From Saccharofermentans sp. (lineage in GTDB: Bacteria; Bacillota; Clostridia; Saccharofermentanales; Saccharofermentanaceae): DNA of 64,000 nucleotides. The notes below the pieces were generated by a model, which was given only the letters and a program-made list of their open reading frames with translations, had not been told where the DNA came from and made no database searches. The translations under genes and the position numbers were made by a program. The stretch is from contig JAEFAZ010000008.1 in the NCBI GenBank assembly GCA_016292135.1, forward strand, positions 1 to 64,000, given 5' to 3'. The first letter of the stretch is position 1, and every line of letters begins with the position of its first letter. Positions 39,322-46,367 of this stretch are shown one piece after another.

Positions 39322-39408
39322 ATGAAGGAAGTCAATTGTTCTTTATGTTGAAACACAAACCAATCAGACAGAGGTTGGTTTTGCTGCAATGTTTTTATTT
39401 TGTTTTGA
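39322..39408 (+). pseudogene. Possible remnant of a zinc-ribbon gene start
   Basis: A strong GAGGAGG (39308-39315) precedes ATG 39322, but the frame stops after nine codons (MKEVNCSLC, TGA 39349). Reading on gives NTNQSDRGWFCCNVF, so the pattern CxxC...FCC resembles the zinc ribbons of the following genes interrupted by a stop. It could instead be a very short leader peptide. An AAACCAA/TTGGTTT hairpin follows. The gap 39110-39426 holds the two operators and this remnant only. Confidence 0.35.
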
Positions 39409-39426
39409 TAATATCTGGAGGTGTTT

Positions 39427-40212
39427 ATGAAGTATTGTGGTTCATGTGGTAATTCTGTTCCTGATGAGATGCTTTTTTGCAATAAATGTGGTACCAAATT
39501 GGATTCTACTAGCATCAGCCAATCACATAATTATTCTAATGTACCGGTTGATAGACCGGAAGCTACTCTTATGGCTGACAGATTAAAGGCAGCTATTCCG
39601 TATGTGGAAGAAGCAGTAAAAATAGGCGAACGTATAGATCAGGATGAGAAATGGATCGAAGCAGTTAGACAAGGAAGATTTGGACATAGTTTCTTTAAAC
39701 ACTATGCCGGGTTCTTATTTGGGGGAATTGGTGTTGGCTTTATGGGGTTAATTCTATCTGTCTCACGCAATACTCAAAGCTTTGGATCATTCCTGTCTTT
39801 CGTTGGCCTTTCTCTAATTATAGGAGGTATTTTTGTTGCAAGAAAGTGGGTTGATAGCAAAAACGAATCTCTTAAACAAATGGCTATAAATAAAGAAAAG
39901 ACAGTAAATGAAAACTACAAACTTTTAGATCAGGTGCTATTTTCCAAATCTACAATTATGCAGACCCTTAGAATGTTTCCTGATAGGTATTGGTATCCCT
40001 TTGCACTCCAGAAGATGGCTGAATATTTTGTTAACCGAAGGGTAGATTCAATCAAGGAAGCTATTAATCTGTTTGAAGAAGAGAGTCATCGTATGAGACT
40101 AGAAAACTATGCTAATCAGCAAGCTGTACAATTGAATTCTATAAGAAGGTCTGCTGCAATCAGCGCAGGTGCAAATGTGGCGAATGCCGTTAACAATATT
40201 ATGCGTAGATGA
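39427..40212 (+). CDS. Zinc-ribbon membrane protein
   Basis: A 261-residue protein. The N-terminal zinc ribbon YCGSCGNSVPDEMLFCNKCGTKL (two CxxC pairs) is followed by a linker with a helical segment (~45-85) and two membrane helices (~92-114 and ~119-139). A cytosolic C-terminal region has PDRYWYPFALQKMAEYFVNR and SIKEAINLFEEESHRMRLEN, a motif seen in many uncharacterised Firmicutes zinc-ribbon proteins. It ends SAGANVANAVNNIMRR. RBS GGAGGTG. Codons are AT-rich. Function unknown. Probably under XRE control. Confidence 0.82.
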   Translation: MKYCGSCGNSVPDEMLFCNKCGTKLDSTSISQSHNYSNVPVDRPEATLMADRLKAAIPYVEEAVKIGERIDQDEKWIEAVRQGRFGHSFFKHYAGFLFGGIGVGFMGLILSVSRNTQSFGSFLSFVGLSLIIGGIFVARKWVDSKNESLKQMAINKEKTVNENYKLLDQVLFSKSTIMQTLRMFPDRYWYPFALQKMAEYFVNRRVDSIKEAINLFEEESHRMRLENYANQQAVQLNSIRRSAAISAGANVANAVNNIMRR

Positions 40213-40257
40213 TATGTATTCTGAGCATTATACAAACGACTACAACCACGAGTATAG

Positions 40258-40350
40258 TGGAAGAGACCACTGAACTTAATAAGGAGACTGGCAACCTTAA
40301 GTGCAGGAGCTAATGTTTCAAATGCGGTAAATAACATTTTGCATCGTTAA
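40258..40350 (+). pseudogene. Remnant 3' end of a duplicated zinc-ribbon gene
   Basis: In frame, the DNA reads IRRLATLSAGANVSNAVNNI then LHR and TAA. That is nearly identical in kind to the ending of the gene just upstream (SAGANVANAVNNIMRR). An upstream in-frame TAG (40255-40257) and absence of a start show it is a decayed duplicate. The rest of the copy has been deleted. Confidence 0.75.
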
Positions 40351-40366
40351 AAAAAGAGGCTGAGTT

Positions 40367-40702
40367 ATGTATTGTCCCAAATGTGAAAGTTATTATGATG
40401 ACGGTTCGCAATTCTGTGGTGCTTGTGGATACAAATTAGAACCCAAACCATTTATAAAGAAAATTATAGCCGAGTATACATCTCCTTCAGGAACAAATGC
40501 TGAACGGGAAAGAAAGTGTGAAGACTTCCTGTTGATATTTGAACTGTTGTGCAGTTGTCATGACAATCAGAGTGAGATTGATTGGCATGCAATGTGGAGT
40601 GCAGTTTTTAGTCACGATCAACACTATTTTGGAAATAGATACGAAAATGCAAGTATGTCAGATTTATGTACAGATATTCTTTCGAAGATAAGCGGAACTT
40701 AA
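40367..40702 (+). CDS. Small zinc-ribbon protein
   Basis: A 111-residue protein. The zinc ribbon MYCPKCESYYDDGSQFCGACGYKL (residues 1-24, CxxC x12 CxxC) is followed by an ~80-residue helical domain (RERKCEDFLLIFELLCSCHDNQ, IDWHAMWSAVFSHDQHYF) that I do not recognise. It has no membrane helix, unlike its neighbours. It sits between the remnant and the larger zinc-ribbon protein, probably in one transcript. AT-rich codons. Function unknown. Confidence 0.72.
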   Translation: MYCPKCESYYDDGSQFCGACGYKLEPKPFIKKIIAEYTSPSGTNAERERKCEDFLLIFELLCSCHDNQSEIDWHAMWSAVFSHDQHYFGNRYENASMSDLCTDILSKISGT

Positions 40703-40721
40703 TTGAATTGGAGGAGTGGAG

Positions 40722-42299
40722 ATGATTTGTCAGCAATGTGGTCATCTAAACGATGATGGATCAGTTTTTTGTGGATATTGTGGTTGCAAATTTATCGACT
40801 CAAAGAAACAACGGACGGAGTCACGCTTATCCTCTTCTATACCATGTGAACGTTGTGGGAATTTCATAGAAGACGGTTCCGATTTCTGTGGTTTTTGTGG
40901 GCATAGAATCAGTTCAAAACCTACAGGTTCTTTTTATCGAAATGACAAAACGAATCAGAGTATGGATATGCCAATGCAAAAATCGGTTGATTCTAATAGA
41001 ATTGCCACAAAACAGAGTGTAGTTAGTAAAGATGCAGTTTCATCTGTATCAATATACAAATCTGATGAACGGGCTGATAACAGGTATTATGAAAAAAATG
41101 ACGATGATAATCGTATTACTAACACTAAGAAGACGCAATTAGTTGTTACAATCCTAGCTCTGGTCGGAATTGTTTTAGTAGCGATTTCTGTAGTTGCTAT
41201 CATGAAGGCTGGTGATCAGTCAGAAAGTGAGAACTACAAAGAATCGCAGGAAGACTATGATTATTCTGAAGAGTATGGTTATTCTTACGAAGACAATGTA
41301 TCGGATGTTGATTATATTCCGACATCAACGGCAATGCCGGATAATATTGACGCAAAAAAGGTAAAAGCATCTTCCTATTATACTCAAAAAGATGGAAAAG
41401 CATTTGTCCCGGATTATGTGTGTGATGGCGATCTTAAAACGGCATGGAATGTAAGAGGCCACAAAGAGAAAGATTCATCGGGAAAGAAAAAAACAATAAC
41501 AACCAAGGGCGTTGGAGAATATCTTGATTTCGAATTTGATTCTGGTACACGATTATATTCTGTTACGATATGTCCGGGTTTTTGTTATAACGATAAAAAA
41601 GCAAAAAGGTTTGAGAAAAATTATGCTCCAACAAATGTTACTGTAAGCTCTGGAAGTGCATCATATGACATAGATCTTTCCGAGTATGCATACGATTTGA
41701 AGAAAGCATCAAAAGGTTATGTGTATGTTTTCCCCGATTGGCTTAATGTGGAAGATGGAAATGTCCGTATAACTATCAATTCCGTAAGAAATATATATGA
41801 AGAAGAAGGAAAAGATTTTTGGAATGATTGCTGTATTTCAGAAATTTCTTTCATGGGAACTTGTGGTGATTCAGATGAGATATATGAAGATGATTATCCT
41901 GACCCGACTACAGGCTTTTATTTGAAGTATAAAGGGACAAATATTCATCTGTTTGGCCACATATCCGATGTTCTGCCTGAGCTTGGAGTTTATTCAATTA
42001 CTCATGAACAATATTCTGATATATATGAGCTTGAAGACTTATCAATGAAGTTAGATGTTGATCCCGAAAGCGATCGAATCTATGGTATTTACATAGAAAA
42101 GGATTCTATTAAAACTACAGAAGGAATAAAAATAGGTGATAACAGAGATGATGTCATAGAGGTATATAAGGGGAAATATGATGATTTTTATGCTGAGGAC
42201 GATGCGATAATTGTTATATATAATGGAACGATACTTACTTTTGAGTTAGACAGAAATGGAAAAGTAAAAAAGATCGAGTATTGTATGGGAAGTACATAG
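40722..42299 (+). CDS. Double zinc-ribbon transmembrane protein with NADase-type glycan-binding domain
   Basis: A 525-residue protein. Two zinc ribbons (~2-22 CQQCGHLNDDGSVFCGYCG and ~43-66 CERCGNFIEDGSDFCGFCG) are followed by a disordered linker, one membrane helix (~140-163) and an acidic Tyr-rich stem. A discoidin-like domain (~215-395) has YVCDGDLKTAWNVRGH and GVGEYLDFEFDSG, as in NADase-type glycan-binding domains. The C-terminal beta domain (~400-525) has GIKIGDNRDDVIEVYKG. It places a glycan-binding head outside and metal ribbons inside. RBS GGAGG before ATG 40722. Confidence 0.8.
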   Translation: MICQQCGHLNDDGSVFCGYCGCKFIDSKKQRTESRLSSSIPCERCGNFIEDGSDFCGFCGHRISSKPTGSFYRNDKTNQSMDMPMQKSVDSNRIATKQSVVSKDAVSSVSIYKSDERADNRYYEKNDDDNRITNTKKTQLVVTILALVGIVLVAISVVAIMKAGDQSESENYKESQEDYDYSEEYGYSYEDNVSDVDYIPTSTAMPDNIDAKKVKASSYYTQKDGKAFVPDYVCDGDLKTAWNVRGHKEKDSSGKKKTITTKGVGEYLDFEFDSGTRLYSVTICPGFCYNDKKAKRFEKNYAPTNVTVSSGSASYDIDLSEYAYDLKKASKGYVYVFPDWLNVEDGNVRITINSVRNIYEEEGKDFWNDCCISEISFMGTCGDSDEIYEDDYPDPTTGFYLKYKGTNIHLFGHISDVLPELGVYSITHEQYSDIYELEDLSMKLDVDPESDRIYGIYIEKDSIKTTEGIKIGDNRDDVIEVYKGKYDDFYAEDDAIIVIYNGTILTFELDRNGKVKKIEYCMGST

Positions 42300-42351
42300 C
42301 GTCTTTTTTGCTTCTCAAATGATTGGGAAAGTGAAGCTGGAGCCCATATGA

Positions 42352-42477
42352 AAGCCCGGCTGGCTCGTGGTGGGATGCCTTGTCTATTATACTAATTACA
42401 CCAAGAAGCGTGACACCAAATCTTATAGGAATGATAAGAGCCATCCGGTGACTAATGAGAAATGTTTAAGAAAGTGA
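42352..42477 (+). pseudogene. Possible C-terminal gene remnant
   Basis: An open frame bounded by TGA on both sides reads KPGWLVVGCLVYYTNYTKK then RDTKSYRNDKSHPVTNEKC. That is a short hydrophobic stretch plus a Lys-rich tail, as at the end of a membrane protein. No start or RBS exists. The gap 42300-42604 holds this fragment and the inverted-repeat promoter of the Fic gene. Confidence 0.3.
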
Positions 42478-42526
42478 TATAAGGAATATAGTCCTCTGAT
42501 TTTATAGATATGAGATATTCATCCCT

Positions 42527-42575
42527 CATTTCATCGCTCACGATCGTTGTGCTGTGAGCGATGAAATGTTATAAT
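42527..42575 (+). promoter_or_regulatory. Fic gene promoter within a 15-bp inverted repeat
   Basis: CATTTCATCGCTCAC (42527-42541) and GTGAGCGATGAAATG (42554-42568) are perfect inverted arms around a 12-nt centre. TTGTGC (42547-42552) and TATAAT (42570-42575) form a 17-nt-spaced promoter, so the right arm fills the spacer. A repressor or cruciform here would control the Fic gene. The Fic protein's own C-terminal HTH is a candidate binder. Confidence 0.7.
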
Positions 42576-42604
42576 TCTTGTAATCTTGGCAAGGGGATAA
42601 TCTG

Positions 42605-43603
42605 ATGTTTAACAAGAAACCTCCGTTTGAGATAACCGGATCTATTATTGACAAAGTAGCACAGATCGCAGAACTTGCGGGTACGATATCTGTTTCATAC
42701 GATCAGGCGGTCAATCCCAGATTGCGCAGGACAAACAGGATCAGGACGATCCATTCTTCTCTTGCAATAGAACAGAATACATTGAACTTAGATCAGGTTA
42801 CAGCGGTTCTGAATGGCAGGAAAGTGCTGGCACCGCCTAAAGATATAGAAGAAGTAAAAAATGCTTATGAGATCTATGGAATGCTGGATTCTCTGGACCC
42901 TTATTCTGTGGAAGATCTTCTTACGGCTCATGGTGTGATGATGAGAGGCTTGACAGGGGAAGCCGGGTGTTTTCGGACCCGGCCTGTCGGCATTGTTGAT
43001 GATCAGGGCAACATCCTTCACTTAGGGACACTTCCTGATTATGTTCCTAAACTAACTATGGAACTATTGGAGTGGGTAAAAGACAGCAGCCTGCATATGC
43101 TGATCAAAAGCTGTGTTTTTCATTATGAGTTTGAAGTGATTCACCCTTTTATCGACGGGAATGGAAGGGTCGGCCGGCTGTGGCAGACGCTGCTTCTAGC
43201 CAAATGGAAGGAGATGTTTGCCTGGATCCCTATAGAATCGATAATATATGACCGTCAGTCAGAATACTATGATGCGATCAATCGCTCGAACAATAATGGG
43301 AATTCTACGGTTTTTATTGAATTTATGTTGTCTGCTGTCTTTGATGCATTGAATGAGACGGTTGAGTCTATCGGATCTTCTTCTGATGCGGATGAGGGAG
43401 AAATAAGGTGGATCAAGATCAGAAGATTCACTAAGGAAAATGGTGTTATCACCAATGCAGACGTACGGGACCTGATCAATGTGTCGCCTGCTACCGCCAA
43501 CCGCATCCTTGCTGCACTTGTAAAAGAAGGTAAGATCAGAAAGATCCGTATTGGCAAAACATGGGGATACGAATTACCCGACAAGCCCTATTTTCAAAAC
43601 TGA
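42605..43603 (+). CDS. Fic-family AMPylase with C-terminal winged helix
   Basis: A 332-residue protein. The N-terminal part carries SSLAIEQNTL (~50-59), close to the inhibitory [S/T]xxxE[G/N] helix. The Fic core (~100-220) has the complete catalytic motif HPFIDGNGRVGR (~180-191). The C-terminal ~75 residues form a winged-helix DNA-binding domain (NGVITNADVRDLINVSPATANRILAALVKEGKI). Fic enzymes transfer AMP to protein hydroxyls. This domain layout is common and often autoregulated. No separate antitoxin gene is adjacent, consistent with built-in inhibition. Confidence 0.92.
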   Translation: MFNKKPPFEITGSIIDKVAQIAELAGTISVSYDQAVNPRLRRTNRIRTIHSSLAIEQNTLNLDQVTAVLNGRKVLAPPKDIEEVKNAYEIYGMLDSLDPYSVEDLLTAHGVMMRGLTGEAGCFRTRPVGIVDDQGNILHLGTLPDYVPKLTMELLEWVKDSSLHMLIKSCVFHYEFEVIHPFIDGNGRVGRLWQTLLLAKWKEMFAWIPIESIIYDRQSEYYDAINRSNNNGNSTVFIEFMLSAVFDALNETVESIGSSSDADEGEIRWIKIRRFTKENGVITNADVRDLINVSPATANRILAALVKEGKIRKIRIGKTWGYELPDKPYFQN

Positions 43604-43742
43604 TAAGAAATGGTAACAGTCAGTCCGGATGATCGGACTGTGTAAGCATGAGCAAGATCAGCAAAACGGCTTACCTGTGATGATCCGGATTTCAGAAAAA
43701 CGGACGTTATTTGAAAAATCCTGAACTTTTTCGCGGAAAAAG

Positions 43743-43771
43743 TTGACAGGAATGATCCGGTATGCTATCTT
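43743..43771 (+). promoter_or_regulatory. Promoter of the PadR operon
   Basis: Consensus TTGACA (43743-43748), 17-nt spacer, and TATCTT (43766-43771) preceded by TGC (extended -10). Confidence 0.75.
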
Positions 43772-43774
43772 TAC

Positions 43775-43815
43775 TACGACAGTCGTACTATGACAGCCGA
43801 AGTAACGACAGTCGT
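43775..43815 (+). promoter_or_regulatory. Three phased operator copies downstream of the PadR promoter
   Basis: ACGACAGTCGT occurs exactly at 43776-43786 (extended to TACGACAGTCGTA) and 43805-43815, with a degenerate copy ATGACAGCCGA at 43790-43800. The palindrome centres are 14-15 bp apart. They lie across and after the transcription start of the PadR operon, a layout fit for autorepression. Confidence 0.7.
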
Positions 43816-43893
43816 GGTAATAAGGGAAACGTTTTCAGACAGATCCTGCGGCAGACGTGCAGGGGATCAATAATGGAAGAAAGGAGAGATACG

Positions 43894-44247
43894 ATGACAG
43901 AGATCAGCAGTGATATCATTCGCGGCTACAATGACACGATGATCCTGTTCCTCTTGCTCAAGGGTCCTTCGTACGGATATGAGATATCCAAACAGATAAG
44001 GAATCTCACGGACGGCAAGTACATCATCAAGGAGACCACCCTATACTCGGCATTCACCAGAATGGAAAAGAACGGATATGTGGAATCCTTCTCACAGATA
44101 TCGGAAGACACAGGGAAGAGAAGAACCTACTACCGTATCACGGCTCATGGCATGGAATACTACAGACAGAAAAGGGATGAGTGGGTCCTGACCAAAGAGG
44201 TCATCGAGAAGTTCATTACAAAGGAGAATGGAAATGGAAGCTGTTAA
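43894..44247 (+). CDS. PadR-family transcriptional regulator
   Basis: A 117-residue regulator. The winged helix is at ~10-85 (MILFLLLKGPSYGYEISKQI, KYIIKETTLYSAFTRMEKNGYVESF, KRRTYYRITAHGMEYY), followed by a short C-terminal dimerisation helix (PadR-s1 type). Start ATG 43894 has AAAGGAG 8 nt before it. An in-frame ATG at 43873 is less well placed. It overlaps the next gene by 14 nt. Probably a repressor of its own operon through the ACGACAGTCGT sites. Confidence 0.93.
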   Translation: MTEISSDIIRGYNDTMILFLLLKGPSYGYEISKQIRNLTDGKYIIKETTLYSAFTRMEKNGYVESFSQISEDTGKRRTYYRITAHGMEYYRQKRDEWVLTKEVIEKFITKENGNGSC

Positions 44248-45241
44248 GAATTATCTGGACCGGATGTTTGCAAATCTGCCTAACACCCCGTCGGTGATGA
44301 GGGCGAAGGACGAGCTCCTCCAGATGATGGAGGATAAGTACACTGAGCTCATCAGCGAGGGCAAGACAGAGAATGAGGCAGTCGGAAGCGTTATCTCCGA
44401 GTTCGGCAATCTCGATGAACTGGCTGAGGCTCTGGGTGTCGAAGAAGAAGTCAGGCAGCAGAAAGCGGAATCTGTCGAGACGGCGGAAAAAGAGGTCATC
44501 GGAACGGAAGAAGCAAAGAGCTACATCACTGCGAAGTATTCACAGGCCCTGCCTGTGGCACTGGGCACAGCGCTCTGCATAATGAGCTTCATCTGCCCCG
44601 CGATCGCACCCGAGATCCTGCCCGATATCTATGAACCGCTCGGAGTGCTGGGATTGTTTGCATTTATCACAGCAGGCGTGATCCTTATCATCATCGGCAT
44701 GACAAGGAATAAGGAACACAGGCGGATCAACGGCAAGGACAGCACCCTTTCGGTCGATGCAACAAAATATGTAAAGAACGAATACGCAAGGTTCGATGCG
44801 ACACGCACGGCCCTGCTGATGACAGGCATCGTCCTTTGCGCAGGCTGCTGGCTGCCCTCGGCGCTTTTGAGCAACTTCTCCAGGGCTGAGGCGCTTTTGG
44901 GAGGACCCATGCTCTTCGTCATGGTGGCGATAGGAGTTTTCATGATCATTTACTCATCGATATGCAACCACGCATATACCGATCTTCTGGAGTTAAATGA
45001 CAAGGGCAGCATGAAGTCGGCTTATAAGCCGGCTGCGGAGCCCGGCGAGAAACTGCAGTATGTAAGCCCCGCTGCCGAGTTCATCATGGATGTCTACTGG
45101 CAGACGGTAACCTGCCTTTACCTCATAATAAGCTTTACGACTTTTGCGTGGGGTATCAGCTGGATAATCTGGCCGCTGGCTGCACTCTTGAGAGTGATAC
45201 TTAACAAGAACCTTATAAAGAAAGCCGGATCAGAGGCTTAA
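44234..45241 (+). CDS. Permease-prefix-domain membrane protein
   Basis: A 335-residue protein. Residues ~1-65 are the permease prefix domain 1/DUF1700 helical module (VKNYLDRMFANLPNTPSVMRAKDELLQMMEDKY, VISEFGNLDELAEALG). An acidic linker follows, then about six membrane helices (~103-122, 132-152, 190-210, 222-242, 288-308, 312-328). Such proteins follow PadR genes in many Firmicutes and appear to act in envelope stress control. ATG 44234, 7 nt from AAGGAG, is preferred over ATG 44228. Confidence 0.82.
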   Translation: MEAVKNYLDRMFANLPNTPSVMRAKDELLQMMEDKYTELISEGKTENEAVGSVISEFGNLDELAEALGVEEEVRQQKAESVETAEKEVIGTEEAKSYITAKYSQALPVALGTALCIMSFICPAIAPEILPDIYEPLGVLGLFAFITAGVILIIIGMTRNKEHRRINGKDSTLSVDATKYVKNEYARFDATRTALLMTGIVLCAGCWLPSALLSNFSRAEALLGGPMLFVMVAIGVFMIIYSSICNHAYTDLLELNDKGSMKSAYKPAAEPGEKLQYVSPAAEFIMDVYWQTVTCLYLIISFTTFAWGISWIIWPLAALLRVILNKNLIKKAGSEA

Positions 45242-45278
45242 AAGAATCGTGGATAAGAATAGATAAAGGAGAAAGATT

Positions 45279-46163
45279 ATGAGACTTGCAAAGATACTTT
45301 ATACGATCTCGATCTTCGTGATCACCGGATTTGTCATCCTCTTTTCGATGGGATGCAGGCTTACGGGCCTTGGCGGGGTATGGAACCGCTGGAACTTTAC
45401 GGATTCAAAGATCGAAACATATGAACAGGATCTGGAGGAATTTAAGGACATCGATATCGATGCGAACGTAGTGAACTTCAAGATCGAGGAAGGCAGCGGA
45501 TATAAGGTCAAGACGGAATATCCATCCAAATTCCAGCCTGAGGTTGCCGTTAAGGACGGCACCCTCGTAGTGAAAGTCAAGGTCAAGGACGGATTTGATT
45601 TCGATCTGGTAGGTTTCGGAAACGGCATCTCCGATAAGAAATACAATCTTACCGTCGTGATCCCCAAGGGAAATTCCGCAAATATGGGAGATCTTAAGCT
45701 TGTATCCAATGCAGGCAACATAGAACTTGAAGATCTCTCATTAGGAAAGATCGACATAGACTGTGACGCCGCAAACATCGAGATGAACAATATCAAGGGT
45801 TCCGGCTGCAGGATCGATACCGATGCGGGAAACGTTCAGTTGAGAAGCTGCGACCTGGGCGACCTCGCTGTTAAGACAGACGCAGGAAACATCGAGTTCG
45901 ACAAGACAGTCATGAAGGACCTTGAGATCAAGACCAACATGGGAAACATCGATCTTGATGACGTTACTTTCGGCAAGGGCAAGATAGAGTCTGATGTCGG
46001 AAACATAGCAGTCGAAGGAGAGTACGCTGAACTTAAGGCGGAAAGCGATGTCGGCGCCATCAATGTTTCTTCCGACAATAAGGACACCAGATTCGATCTG
46101 GATACCGATATCGGGGCCGTTTCCGTTAACGGCAGATCAAAGGGCAGATCTTATTCGAACTGA
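45279..46163 (+). CDS. DUF4097-type beta-helix envelope protein
   Basis: A 294-residue exported protein. The N-terminal hydrophobic segment (~7-26) ends ILFSMGC, which could be a lipobox. Residues ~50-290 form a repetitive beta structure with recurring (D/N)xGNI(E/D/Q)(L/V/F) units (VSNAGNIELED, TDAGNVQLRS, TDAGNIEFDK, TNMGNIDLDD, SDVGNIAVEG, SDVGAINVSS), the hallmark of DUF4097 (LiaG/LiaX-like). Third gene of the PadR operon. A likely extracellular sensor or shield. Confidence 0.87.
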   Translation: MRLAKILYTISIFVITGFVILFSMGCRLTGLGGVWNRWNFTDSKIETYEQDLEEFKDIDIDANVVNFKIEEGSGYKVKTEYPSKFQPEVAVKDGTLVVKVKVKDGFDFDLVGFGNGISDKKYNLTVVIPKGNSANMGDLKLVSNAGNIELEDLSLGKIDIDCDAANIEMNNIKGSGCRIDTDAGNVQLRSCDLGDLAVKTDAGNIEFDKTVMKDLEIKTNMGNIDLDDVTFGKGKIESDVGNIAVEGEYAELKAESDVGAINVSSDNKDTRFDLDTDIGAVSVNGRSKGRSYSN

Positions 46164-46189
46164 TATAGATTTATGGAATAAAAGGGTTT

Positions 46190-46229
46190 GACAGAGGGGG
46201 ACTCCGCTGATCAGGGGTCCCCCTGTCAT
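46190..46229 (+). other. Long hairpin after the PadR operon, no T-run
   Basis: TGACAGaGGGGGAC pairs with GTCCCCCTGTCA around a loop. It is not followed by T residues and precedes the true terminator by about 30 nt. It may stabilise the transcript 3' end. Confidence 0.45.
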
Positions 46230-46261
46230 ATGTTACCAAACCTTTAATAAAGTGAAACAAG

Positions 46262-46284
46262 AGGGGCTTAAGGCCCCTTTTTTG
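46262..46284 (+). terminator. Terminator of the PadR operon
   Basis: AGGGGC (46262-46267) pairs with GCCCCT (46273-46278), followed by a seven-T run. Confidence 0.8.
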
Positions 46285-46367
46285 TTGAATAATTACTGAT
46301 TTACAGATAAAATACAGTAAGCAATTATTCGATTTGCACAACCTTAGTGTCTGAAGCGGGGGTTTTT

